DNA from: CBDAQD01 sp965275905
Lineage (GTDB): Bacteria > Pseudomonadota > Alphaproteobacteria > Rhizobiales > JAJFHC01
Reading direction: 5' to 3'
Assembly: GCA_965275905.1 (NCBI GenBank)
Contig: CBDHYJ010000062.1
Location: forward strand, 1 to 64,000
DNA: 64,000 nucleotides
The notes beneath the pieces are model-generated. The model had not been told where the DNA came from and ran no database searches. It saw only the letters and a list, made by a program, of their open reading frames with translations. The position numbers and the translations under genes were made by a program. Shown piece after piece: positions 8,578-16,763 of this stretch; within the stretch, counting starts at the first letter, position 1, and the number at the start of each line of letters is the position of its first letter.

Positions 8578-9351
8578 TCAGATCAGGGCAAGCGCAACCG
8601 CCTCGGCGGCCCGGCGCATGACCGGCAGATAGCTCTCTTCCATCGTCTCTCTACTGACCCTGCCGACGGACGCGATCACGTTGAGGGCAGCAAGAGGCTC
8701 GCCGAGATTACCTGTCACCGGCACGGCTATGGATCGGACGCCCAATTCAAACTCTTCGTCGACGATTGCGTACCCGGCCTCGCGGATTTGCACGAGCTGT
8801 TCACGCAATGCATCACGATCAGTGACCGTCCTGGGTGTCAGTGCGTCAAGCGGTGCCGATCCGAGCAATTCCTCGCGCAGGCTGTCATCCTGCATCGCAA
8901 GCAGCGTTCGGCCGATTGCCGTTGTCAGCAGCGGCATGCGGCTTCCCGGCGTCAGTCCGATGGTCAGGACGCGCTGCTCTCCCGGAGAATGGGCGACACA
9001 GACCACGTCGTTGTCTTGCAGCATGCCGAGCGTGCAGGCCTCGCCCAGCATGTCGGATGTCTGCTTCAGGATCGGATTGACCCTCGTCCCGATACCTTGA
9101 GCGGCGAGGAAGCTGTAGCCAAGCGAGAGGATGTTAGGTGCGAGCGTGAAAAGCCGCCCTTCGCTTTGCACGTATCCGAGCGCACGGAGCGTAAACAGGC
9201 TGCGCCGCGCTGCCGCGCGGCTGAGCCCCGTAACCTCGGCAACTTCGGAAAGCGTCATCCGGGGCCGTTGCGCGTCAAAGGCCCGGATGACCGACAGGCC
9301 GCGTGCCAGTCCCTGGACGAATTCCCCATCCTGATCGTCTTTCACACCCAT
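8578..9351 (-). CDS. IclR-family transcriptional regulator (PcaR/PobR-like)
   Basis: The chosen ATG at 9351 gives 257 residues. The protein begins with FVQGLARGLSVIRAF, the opening typical of the PcaR/PcaU/PobR branch. A winged HTH (residues about 10-75, with MTLSEVAEVTGLSRAAARRS) and the IclR effector domain (about 85-255) follow. PcaR-type proteins control aromatic degradation in response to intermediates such as beta-ketoadipate. The divergent gene codes an altronate-dehydratase-type enzyme. A PcaU-like palindrome sits in the nearby Rieske promoter, so this is the best candidate regulator of that block. The effector is not known. Confidence 0.87.
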   Translation of the reverse strand: MGVKDDQDGEFVQGLARGLSVIRAFDAQRPRMTLSEVAEVTGLSRAAARRSLFTLRALGYVQSEGRLFTLAPNILSLGYSFLAAQGIGTRVNPILKQTSDMLGEACTLGMLQDNDVVCVAHSPGEQRVLTIGLTPGSRMPLLTTAIGRTLLAMQDDSLREELLGSAPLDALTPRTVTDRDALREQLVQIREAGYAIVDEEFELGVRSIAVPVTGNLGEPLAALNVIASVGRVSRETMEESYLPVMRRAAEAVALALI

Positions 9352-9496
9352 GATCGCGCCACTATGGTCGGATTCCCTCCCCCATCCAAGATCGCCGTCG
9401 CGAATTGCCGGCTGGTATCGGGGCGTCCCGGTCTCGACGCCGCCGCCAAGCCGGGGTAAATGAGGGGATAGGTTTGAAGTTCTTGAGGAAGAATGA

Positions 9497-11023
9497 ATGT
9501 CGAATGAGGCGCGGACGATTAGGCTGCACCCGGAAGACAACGTTATGGTCTCGATCGGGAGGCTGTCCGGCGGCCGGGAGATTGAGCCCGGGATCGCCGC
9601 TCAGGCTGCCATTCCGTCCGGCCACAAGATAGCCACGGCCGCCATCGCGCCGGGCAGTGCAATCAGGAAGTTCGGCCAGATCATCGGCTATGCCAGCACG
9701 GCCATAGCCCCCGGCGAGCACGTTCATGAACACAACTGCGCCATGGGTGATGTCGACCACGACTATGAGTTCGGCACCGATATCCGGCAGGTAGAGCCGG
9801 TTGCCACGCACCGTCGCCGCACATTCGAAGGGTATCGCCGGTCGGACGGCCGGGCGGGAACGCGAAACTATGTTGCTATCGTGTCGAGCGTGAACTGCTC
9901 GGCAACGGTGTCCCGTTACGTCGCCGACGCGTTCAACCGGACGGGCGCTCTCGACGCATATCCGAATGTCGACGGCGTGGTGGCCTTTACGCACGGTACG
10001 GGCTGCGGCATCGCCGCCTCGGGCGACGCGTATGACAATCTGGAGCGCGTGATCTGGGGACATGCGACGCACCCCAATATCGCGGCCGTGCTGATGATCG
10101 GATTGGGATGCGAAGTGTTCCAGTTGCCGAGACTGGCGGAAAAATATGATCTCTCGGATCAATCGCGATTCCAGCGAATGACAATCCAGGCTACTGGCGG
10201 CACGCGCGCGACTATTGAGCAGGCAGTGGAGCGGATACGGGAGATGTTGCCCGCTGCCAACGCGATATCGAGGGAGACGGTGTCCGTTTCCGAGATTTCC
10301 GTGGCGCTTCAATGCGGCGGTTCCGACGGCTATTCCGGTATCACGGCGAACCCCGCACTCGGTCACGCCGCCGATCTTCTGGTCGCGCAGGGCGGAACGG
10401 CCATTCTGGCGGAAACACCGGAAATCTATGGCGCCGAACATCTTCTTGCCCGTCGCGCGATTTCACCCGAGGTCGGCAGGGACCTCATCGAGCGTATTCG
10501 CTGGTGGGAGGACTACACGCAACGGACGGGCGGCGAAATGAACAACAACCCGTCCCCCGGCAACAAGGCCGGCGGCCTGACGACGATCCTCGAGAAATCA
10601 CTGGGTGCTGCCGCAAAGGGCGGAACCACTCCGCTGATGGGCGTGTACCGGTATGGCGAGACCGTCGACCGTCGGGGTTTCGTCTTTATGGACAGCCCGG
10701 GCTACGACCCGGCCTCGGTGACCGGACAGGTTGCCTCCGGCGCCAACGTCGTGTGTTTCACCACGGGCCGCGGTTCGGCATTCGGCTGCAAGCCGTCGCC
10801 CTCGATCAAGCTCTGCACCAACTCGCGAACCTTCGCGAACATGACCGAGGATATGGACATCAACTGCGGCGATATCGCTGACGGCGATGTCACGATCAAT
10901 CAGAAGGGACAGGAGATTCTCGACAGGATCATCGCAGTGGCGTCCGGCGAGAAGACCAAGAGCGAGGCGCTCGGTCTCGGGGACAACGAATTCGTACCCT
11001 GGCAGATCGGCGCCATCATGTAG
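9497..11023 (+). CDS. UxaA/GarD-family dehydratase (altronate dehydratase type)
   Basis: The 508-residue protein has the two-part structure of the family: an N-terminal SAF-like domain (about 1-95, with IRLHPEDNVMVSIGRL and PGEHVHEHN) and a large catalytic domain. The catalytic domain shows the signatures RSDGRAGTRNYV, HGTGCG, NPSPGNKAGGLTTI, SPGYDPASVTG and GRGSAFG. The family dehydrates sugar acids such as D-altronate or D-galactarate using Fe2+/Mn2+. The start has GAGGAA eight bases upstream. Placement beside an aromatic-type IclR regulator rather than hexuronate genes leaves the true substrate open. Confidence 0.87.
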   Translation: MSNEARTIRLHPEDNVMVSIGRLSGGREIEPGIAAQAAIPSGHKIATAAIAPGSAIRKFGQIIGYASTAIAPGEHVHEHNCAMGDVDHDYEFGTDIRQVEPVATHRRRTFEGYRRSDGRAGTRNYVAIVSSVNCSATVSRYVADAFNRTGALDAYPNVDGVVAFTHGTGCGIAASGDAYDNLERVIWGHATHPNIAAVLMIGLGCEVFQLPRLAEKYDLSDQSRFQRMTIQATGGTRATIEQAVERIREMLPAANAISRETVSVSEISVALQCGGSDGYSGITANPALGHAADLLVAQGGTAILAETPEIYGAEHLLARRAISPEVGRDLIERIRWWEDYTQRTGGEMNNNPSPGNKAGGLTTILEKSLGAAAKGGTTPLMGVYRYGETVDRRGFVFMDSPGYDPASVTGQVASGANVVCFTTGRGSAFGCKPSPSIKLCTNSRTFANMTEDMDINCGDIADGDVTINQKGQEILDRIIAVASGEKTKSEALGLGDNEFVPWQIGAIM

Positions 11024-11171
11024 GCAGGTGAAGCCGCGTTGATGGCAAGTGTTTGGAGTGTCAGAACGGGTCGGACCTTCAAACAGCATTTACCGAATCT
11101 TCAGCGTTGGAATGAGACAGTGCCCGCGGCGGCTAGGAATCAGTATTGACTAAGCAAAATCGGAGCTTGGT

Positions 11172-13325
11172 GTGCGATTTCTCAGGCTGTCCCTGGCGGC
11201 GAAAGTCCCGCTTCTCATCTGCGTTTGTGCGCTTATTCTCGGCATCACGGTTGCAACCACAGGCTTCGTGACCGGCTCGTCGGCAGTCAGCCGCCAGACC
11301 GAACAGACGCTGATGGCGTCTGCACACGGGCAGGCCAAGCGTATCGAACTCTTCCTGTCCAGTCTCGGCGATCACGTCGCGACATTTGCAAAGTCCAAGG
11401 CCACTGAAAGCGCATTTGTCGGCCTGTACGCGGGATGGAAGACGGCGCAAAGTTCCGGAACGGATCTGAAGGAGGCGCTTGCGGCGCACGTCAGGGCGCG
11501 TGGGGAAAACAAGAATTCGGGCCTCTACTACGGCTCCGTTCATGACAAGCACCACGAGAATATTGTCAAGTACGCCAGCACCTACCACTTCTCCGAGATC
11601 ATCTTCATCAATGCCGAAGGCTATGTGACCTATTCGATCAATGGCGACCTGCCCTATGGCAAGCCGATCTCCGGGACGGCACTGGCAAAGACCGGTCTTC
11701 CGGCGGCGATCGGCTCTGTTGTCGAGACGGAAAAGGCGCGTGCCTCGGGCACGATCAGTTCAACCGATCATCTCAACATCGGCTTTGTCGACTTCCCGAC
11801 CCGCGACTCCGGTTCCGACCGTTCGGCTTTCTTTGTCGCGCCGTTCATGCAACTCGGACGGCTGCGGGGTTTTGTCGTCGCGGAGCTGGACAAGTCCTAT
11901 CTGTCCGGACTTTTCGATGACCGTTCGGGCCTGGGCGAGACCGGGCGCATGCTGATGGTCGCCCGCTCCGGCGACATCATCAACGCGGTCTCCTTCGCCA
12001 ATGGCGCGACCGCTGAAACGCAGAAGGTGGATCCGTCCATATTCATCGAGGCCTCGACCGAAGGGACCGTGAGTGCAACCGTGCCTGGCTTTGACGCGGA
12101 GAATTACCGCCTCGTCGGAGAAGCCGTCGACACGGGCGTTGGCAACTGGGTCGTGGCCACCGTCATGGCCGAAAACGAGATCCGGCAGCCGGTCATCAAG
12201 ATGGGGCAGTTTCAACTGGCGGTTTCCGCGCTGGTGCTGGCATTGATCGGAATGGCCGGATTTCTGGTTTCCAGAAGAATGATTGCACCGCTCACCCGAC
12301 TGACAGGTGCGATGGAGGCGCTTGCAGACGGCGATACATCAGTGGACCTGACCGGCGCCGACCGGGCCGACGAGATTGGCGAAATGACGCGCGCCGTGGC
12401 CGTGTTCCGGGACAATGCCATTGCACGACAGGAGCTGGAATCGCAAAGCCAGCAAGAACAGGCCGCGCGGCAGGAGCGGCAGAAGCGCATCGACGAATTG
12501 ATCTCGGCATTCGATATCGAAGTGCAGTCGATGCTTCAGGAGGTCGACCGCAACTCCGAACAGATGGAGACGACGGCTCAGGCATTGAGCGAGGTCGCAC
12601 GGAGTACCTCCGGCAGGGCTTCGTCGGCCGCGGAATCCTCGGAAACCGCTTCTTGCAACGTTGATACGGTCGCGACGGCAACCGAAGAGCTTGCTTCGTC
12701 GATCAATGAAATCGGTTCGCGCGTCGACGAGACCAAGGAGGTGGTGTCGGGAGCGAGCAATACCGCGCGCACCGCTAACGAGCGGGTTGCAGGCCTAAAC
12801 GCGGCCGCGGAAAAGATTGGCGACGTCATCGACCTGATCGAGGACATCGCAGAACAGACCAATCTCCTGGCGCTCAATGCGACCATCGAGGCGGCACGGG
12901 CCGGCGAGATGGGCAAGGGCTTTGCCGTCGTTGCCTCGGAGGTGAAAACGCTGGCAACACAGACGGCTCAGGCCACTGAGGAAATCTCCGAACAGATCTC
13001 CGGCATTCAGGGTTCGACACAGCAGACCGTCGAGGCGATCGAAGCCATTGCCTCGACGATGACCCGTGTGGACGAATTCACGACATCGATTGCCGCCGCT
13101 GTCGAAGAGCAGAGCGCCGCAACATCTGAAATCAGTGTCAATGTCCAGCGTGCCTCGAAAGGAACGGGCGAAGTGGCGTCCGATATTTCCGCAGTGACGT
13201 CATCGATCGAGGAAACATCCCAGTCAGCATCGCAGGTCCTGGCGATGGCGCAGGACGTAGCTGAACAGACACAGCGCTTGCGCGCTTCCGTCGGCGGGTT
13301 CCTGAAGAAGGTCGCCGCGGCCTGA
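11172..13325 (+). CDS. Methyl-accepting chemotaxis protein with large periplasmic sensor
   Basis: The 717-residue chemoreceptor starts with GTG at 11172 (GGAG upstream). It has TM1 at about residues 8-30 and a periplasmic ligand domain of about 310 residues, CACHE-like by length and layout. TM2 includes AVSALVLALIGMAGFLVS at about residues 350-370. A HAMP domain follows (RRMIAPLTRLTGAMEALADG) and then the cytoplasmic signalling hairpin. The highly conserved tip is recognisable as IAEQTNLLALNATIEAARAG. No C-terminal NWETF-type tether is visible: the protein ends in FLKKVAAA. The ligand is unknown, but the adjacent catabolic genes suggest a nutrient. Confidence 0.93.
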   Translation: MRFLRLSLAAKVPLLICVCALILGITVATTGFVTGSSAVSRQTEQTLMASAHGQAKRIELFLSSLGDHVATFAKSKATESAFVGLYAGWKTAQSSGTDLKEALAAHVRARGENKNSGLYYGSVHDKHHENIVKYASTYHFSEIIFINAEGYVTYSINGDLPYGKPISGTALAKTGLPAAIGSVVETEKARASGTISSTDHLNIGFVDFPTRDSGSDRSAFFVAPFMQLGRLRGFVVAELDKSYLSGLFDDRSGLGETGRMLMVARSGDIINAVSFANGATAETQKVDPSIFIEASTEGTVSATVPGFDAENYRLVGEAVDTGVGNWVVATVMAENEIRQPVIKMGQFQLAVSALVLALIGMAGFLVSRRMIAPLTRLTGAMEALADGDTSVDLTGADRADEIGEMTRAVAVFRDNAIARQELESQSQQEQAARQERQKRIDELISAFDIEVQSMLQEVDRNSEQMETTAQALSEVARSTSGRASSAAESSETASCNVDTVATATEELASSINEIGSRVDETKEVVSGASNTARTANERVAGLNAAAEKIGDVIDLIEDIAEQTNLLALNATIEAARAGEMGKGFAVVASEVKTLATQTAQATEEISEQISGIQGSTQQTVEAIEAIASTMTRVDEFTTSIAAAVEEQSAATSEISVNVQRASKGTGEVASDISAVTSSIEETSQSASQVLAMAQDVAEQTQRLRASVGGFLKKVAAA

Positions 13326-13362
13326 CAAGAGGTGTCGCGGGTCCGGGACGAAGACGGCACAA

Positions 13363-13385
13363 GCCCGGTCGCGCGCGGACCGGGC
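13363..13385. terminator. GC-rich hairpin between converging genes
   Basis: GCCCGGTC and GACCGGGC form an 8-bp stem with a 7-base loop between the chemoreceptor stop and the converging small gene. There is no T tract. Confidence 0.4.
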
Positions 13386-13411
13386 CTGCACATTCGCGCT
13401 TTTGATTTTGA

Positions 13412-13726
13412 TCAGAACTTTTCGGGATTGCCGGGAACGATCTTCGTAATGGTTCCGGCCGCCTTTCCGTCGGGACCGATATAGGTGAACGTCCCGGGCT
13501 GATAGGCGATCTTCCAGTCTCCATCCGGTCCGTCTTTCCAGTTCACGTAGTAGCCGTCCTTTTTCAGGCTCATCGTGCCCTGCCAGGTCGGTCCGTTAGG
13601 CAGCGTCATGTGCGCAACGGTCTCGGACGGATAATAGATGACTGCGTCCGTATCTTTCCCGATGTCCACATAGTGGGTCGATCCGATCATCAGGATTGCG
13701 AGCATTTGGGCTTCGAGTGTGGTCAT
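13412..13726 (-). CDS. Small conserved-looking protein, 104 aa, function unknown
   Basis: An excellent AGGAG lies seven bases before ATG 13726. The gene starts 21 bases after the DOMON gene's stop on the same strand, so the two are probably one transcript. The protein has no clear signal peptide. It is rich in aromatic residues and glycine (HYVDIGKDTDAVIYYP, GYYVNWKDGPDGDWKIAYQP), which suggests a small beta-sheet fold with a repeated strand-turn pattern. No family is recognised with confidence. Shared control by the MarR operators upstream of the DOMON gene is inferred. Confidence 0.75.
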   Translation of the reverse strand: MTTLEAQMLAILMIGSTHYVDIGKDTDAVIYYPSETVAHMTLPNGPTWQGTMSLKKDGYYVNWKDGPDGDWKIAYQPGTFTYIGPDGKAAGTITKIVPGNPEKF

Positions 13727-13747
13727 GTTTATCTCCTGTGCTTGAAG

Positions 13748-14272
13748 TCAGAGGGTGATGGTGAAATGCCGCCTCCAGGCGGAGTGATGCAAAAAGTCGG
13801 TCTCGTGTGACCACGCGAGCATCAGATTGGTTTGTGACCCGGGGCGCAGACTCAACGCCGGACGATCCTCGAAACGGTGAGGCAGCGAGAACACGAGGTT
13901 CGAGCGACCGTCCGCGTAGTATCCGCCGGCGTCGCGTAACGCGGGAATTCCGCCATGCTCTGTAATCTCGCGATGTTCGGGAACCTGGGCGATGCGTTCC
14001 GACACGCGGAGCGGCGTGATGGACACGGCAGCCATGATGAATCGGGTATTGCGCAGTGCCGGTGTTTCGTTGAATCCGGCAGCAATCCACCCTTTTGTCG
14101 GAGCAGAAAGTTTGAAGCGGACCCTGCCGCCGTCGTGGCGCCAGCCGAGAGCCACGCCGGCATCCGAAATTGAGCCCGAGGTCTCTGCGCTCGCCCTGTT
14201 GGAAGCGCTATCCAGAAGGATGCTGCCGCCGAGTCCTGAGAGTGTTCCGGTGAGAAATTCTCGCTTGTTCAT
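13748..14272 (-). CDS. DOMON-domain protein with Tat-like signal
   Basis: The ATG at 14272 gives 174 residues beginning MNKREFLTGTLSGLGGSILL. This is a twin-arginine-like signal in which the pair is Lys-Arg. The mature part resembles a DOMON domain (residues about 40-170). It has the opening VALGWRHDGGRVRFKLSAPTK, the core GWIAAGFNETPAL and the C-terminal LMLAWSHETDFLHHSAW. DOMON domains bind heme or sugars and often serve extracytoplasmic electron transfer. An in-frame upstream ATG at 14293 overlaps the first operator copy and lacks a ribosome site, so it was not chosen. It is divergent from a MarR gene. Confidence 0.75.
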   Translation of the reverse strand: MNKREFLTGTLSGLGGSILLDSASNRASAETSGSISDAGVALGWRHDGGRVRFKLSAPTKGWIAAGFNETPALRNTRFIMAAVSITPLRVSERIAQVPEHREITEHGGIPALRDAGGYYADGRSNLVFSLPHRFEDRPALSLRPGSQTNLMLAWSHETDFLHHSAWRRHFTITL

Positions 14273-14290
14273 TCTGGGAGCCTGAAATAT

Positions 14291-14349
14291 CATGTAGTCA
14301 AGTTTCTTGACTAATATATGCGGCTCGTCATGTAGTCAAGTTTCTTGAC
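14291..14349. promoter_or_regulatory. Two copies of a palindromic operator (MarR control region)
   Basis: A 21-base direct repeat occurs at 14291-14311 and 14329-14349, 38 bases apart start to start. Each copy contains GTCAAG-TTT-CTTGAC. In copy 1 the dyad extends to the perfect 19-mer TAGTCAAGTTTCTTGACTA (14295-14313). Copy 2 has one mismatch in the outer arms. The pair lies between the divergent DOMON and MarR genes, immediately upstream of both starts. Size and symmetry fit a MarR dimer site. Confidence 0.75.
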
Positions 14350-14367
14350 GAAAGATTTTGAGGGTGG

Positions 14368-14826
14368 ATGATCGTGAAGCAGGATGATCCGGAATTAATC
14401 GATCACATCGGCTGGGACCTTTGGCAGGCAACGGATGCCTGGAAGCGCCGGTTCACGAGGGCAATGGTGGAAAGAGGACATGCCTGGTACGGCGAGGCCC
14501 GCGGTGCACTCATCCGGCATATCGACCGGAAAGGCGTCGCCCAGTCTGTCCTCACCGACCGTGCGGGCATGACCAAGCAGGCAGTTCAGCAGCAGCTGGA
14601 TGAACTCGTCAACGACGGCGTTGTTGAGCGAAAGGCGGATCCCGACGACGCCCGGCGCAAGCTGATCGGCTTTACGACGCGTGGACGTCGCGCGTTGAAG
14701 GACGCCAACGAAATCAAGCGGGAAATCGAGCAGGATTACTTTCGCGCAATCGGCACGTCGGATGCCGCAGCCCTGCGGCGGGCTCTGGGCGCGATCATCA
14801 GGGATGGCGACGGCAGCAAGGCCTGA
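14368..14826 (+). CDS. MarR-family transcriptional regulator
   Basis: The 152-residue protein carries the winged HTH of MarR regulators. The recognition region is QSVLTDRAGMTKQAVQQQL and the wing includes ERKADPDDARRKLIGFTTRG, the D-x-R-D/A-x-R-K/R pattern of the family. Flanking helices form the dimer interface. The gene starts 18 bases after the second operator copy, so it is very likely autoregulated and controls the divergent DOMON/small-protein pair. The inducing ligand is unknown. Confidence 0.9.
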   Translation: MIVKQDDPELIDHIGWDLWQATDAWKRRFTRAMVERGHAWYGEARGALIRHIDRKGVAQSVLTDRAGMTKQAVQQQLDELVNDGVVERKADPDDARRKLIGFTTRGRRALKDANEIKREIEQDYFRAIGTSDAAALRRALGAIIRDGDGSKA

Positions 14827-14858
14827 TCCACTGCCACCGCTGCCAGACCGGCGAATTC

Positions 14859-15491
14859 CTACTTGGTGCCGTACATGCGGTCACCCGCGTCGCCGAGACC
14901 GGGAACGATATAGCCGTGTTCATTCAGATGATCATCGACCGCAGCCGTATAGATATGCACGTCGGGGTGGGCTGTGTTGAGGGCCTCGATTCCTTCAGGA
15001 GCCGCGAGCAGGCAGACAAACTTGATGTCCCGGGCGCCGGCGTCCTTGAGCCTGCCGAGTGCCGCCGAAGCAGAGTTGGCGGTCGCCAGCATCGGGTCAA
15101 CGGCGATGACGCGGCGTTCGCCCAGTTCCTCCGGCATCTTGAGATAGTATTCGACGGCCGAAAGCGTCGCGGGATCACGGTAAAGGCCGATATGGCCGAC
15201 GCGCGCCGAAGGCACGAGGTCCAGCATGCCGTCCAGCAGCCCGTTACCGGCCCGCAGGATTGACGCAAACACCAGTTTCTTGCCCTTGAGGATCGGCGCA
15301 TCCATGGGGCCGAGCGGCGTCTCGATCGCTTTCGTTGTGGTGGGGAGATCGCGCAGCACTTCGTAGGCCAGCAGGAGGCTGATCTCGCGCAATAGCTGTC
15401 TGAACACAGCAGATGGCGTTCCCTTGTCGCGCATCAGCGTGAGTTTGTGCTGTATCAGCGGGTGATCGACCACGGTAAGATTCTGCGTCAT
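14859..15491 (-). CDS. upp: Uracil phosphoribosyltransferase
   Basis: The 210-residue protein has the standard length and order of Upp: N-terminal VVDHPLIQHKLTLMRDK, the RAGNGLLDGMLDLVP loop, and the PRPP-binding segment VDPMLATANSAS. The C-terminal uracil-binding segment reads GLGDAGDRMYGTK. It makes UMP from uracil and PRPP in the cytoplasm. The PRPP loop reads ATANSA where most family members have ATGGSA or ATGNSA, a mild departure. It is the last gene of the URC operon (27 bases after URC4). Its yeast counterpart URC6 supplies the nucleotide that the URC catabolic route uses. Confidence 0.95.
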   Translation of the reverse strand: MTQNLTVVDHPLIQHKLTLMRDKGTPSAVFRQLLREISLLLAYEVLRDLPTTTKAIETPLGPMDAPILKGKKLVFASILRAGNGLLDGMLDLVPSARVGHIGLYRDPATLSAVEYYLKMPEELGERRVIAVDPMLATANSASAALGRLKDAGARDIKFVCLLAAPEGIEALNTAHPDVHIYTAAVDDHLNEHGYIVPGLGDAGDRMYGTK

Positions 15492-15518
15492 GACCTGTAT
15501 TTCCTCAAATCCCCTCTT

Positions 15519-16763
15519 TCAGAACACCGAACCGTCGCTGATGATCGCGATCGGTGGCGATCCGTCGGCCCGCCGCTCGCGTGCCGCCTTGCGTCCCGAA
15601 GACCATGTACCGCCTTCCAGAACGCTGGCAAGTGGTAGCTGCTCGCTGTCCACATCAAGGAGTCTTCGCACGTGATCTGCAATTCTGTCGAGCAATGCCA
15701 CGGTAAGCGCCCGCCACTCGACAATGACGGTCGACCCGACGTCATGGGGACGGTCGGTGATGTCCGTTGATTTGGGAGACAACAGGCCAAGATCGACCAT
15801 CAGGCCCCCGTTGCGGTACTCCGCGAGGCCTGTCAGTGCCTCGAGCCCCGTGAGCTCGTAGCCACCCTCCTGCAGCGGTTCCAGAAGTGAATACGTCAAC
15901 CATTGTGAAAGCTTGTGGAACGGGATCAGATGTTCCGTTGCGTCGGAAGCGGTCACAGCCGGATGGTGCCAGGTGTCACCGAGATTGATGTCCTCCAATG
16001 TGACACGGCCCGGCCAGATCGGTCCGAGGCCGTCGAGTATCGCGACAAGCACATCGCGAGCGGCGATCCTTTTGCTGTCCGCGCGCGTGGTCAGGTAATC
16101 GGCCAGATTGCCTATCCGCGGGCGATCGCTGCCGAAATAGTCCGGTCTGGCCGCCAGAGCCTCGCCCAGACGTCGGACGAGGGCTGCACGGCCCTCGAGT
16201 CCCGCCAGCGGGTTCTCGAGCGACGCCTGGAAGCCTCTGGCAATCTGGTCGACCGAAAGGGCCGTCAGGGCATCGGCATCGGCACGCAGTGGTGCCGTCC
16301 GGTCGTTGGAGAAAACTCCGGCCGCAAACATGTTGAGACTGGCGATGGCAAGACCTTCCGACCGCGCCATGATCGTTCCGGATTCGGGGTCCCTGTACTG
16401 CCATATGTCGCCGGCTCCCGCGTCGAGCAACACGCTGACGACCGCGAGGTCGAACCGTGTCCGTATGCGCTCAAGCGGGTCTGCGTCAAGATTGCCGCCA
16501 AGCGTCTGCCAGCGGTCGGCGCCGCCCACCACGAAGTGCCGCCATCTCGAATGGAACGGGATTTTGAGATCGGGATAGTTTTCGCGGATCGTTGCAACAA
16601 CATATTCCGCGACGGTTTCGATCCGGTCTGCAGCCAAACTGAAGTGATCCAGTTCCCCTCTTTCAGCCGCCTCCAGCACCTGACCGCATCTCTCGCGGAC
16701 GGCCTCCGGCGTCAGCAGGCCGGCTGCCAGCCCGGGCAAGGCCCCGCTTTCAGTATTCGTCAA
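15519..16763 (-). CDS. URC4/Urg3-family protein (DUF1688), pyrimidine catabolism
   Basis: The frame is open far upstream inside URC1, but the best start is TTG at 16763. An AAAGGA lies seven bases before it, and it gives 414 residues, the usual DUF1688 size. The start overlaps the URC1 stop by 14 bases, which implies coupled translation. Family marks include HSRWRHFVVGG, RIRTRFDLAVVSVLLDAGAG, MARSEGLAIASLNMF, LGDTWHHP and FHKLSQWLTYSLLEPLQ. In Saccharomyces kluyveri, URC4 is required for uracil breakdown through the URC route; its chemistry is not settled. Neighbours upp and URC1 are the other core members of that pathway. Confidence 0.9.
   Translation of the reverse strand: MTNTESGALPGLAAGLLTPEAVRERCGQVLEAAERGELDHFSLAADRIETVAEYVVATIRENYPDLKIPFHSRWRHFVVGGADRWQTLGGNLDADPLERIRTRFDLAVVSVLLDAGAGDIWQYRDPESGTIMARSEGLAIASLNMFAAGVFSNDRTAPLRADADALTALSVDQIARGFQASLENPLAGLEGRAALVRRLGEALAARPDYFGSDRPRIGNLADYLTTRADSKRIAARDVLVAILDGLGPIWPGRVTLEDINLGDTWHHPAVTASDATEHLIPFHKLSQWLTYSLLEPLQEGGYELTGLEALTGLAEYRNGGLMVDLGLLSPKSTDITDRPHDVGSTVIVEWRALTVALLDRIADHVRRLLDVDSEQLPLASVLEGGTWSSGRKAARERRADGSPPIAIISDGSVF

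Noticed and set aside
9362..10441. A 359-codon minus-strand frame opposite the UxaA-type gene
   Set aside because: Arg/Ala/Val-rich shadow with no motif; the plus strand carries the dehydratase signatures.
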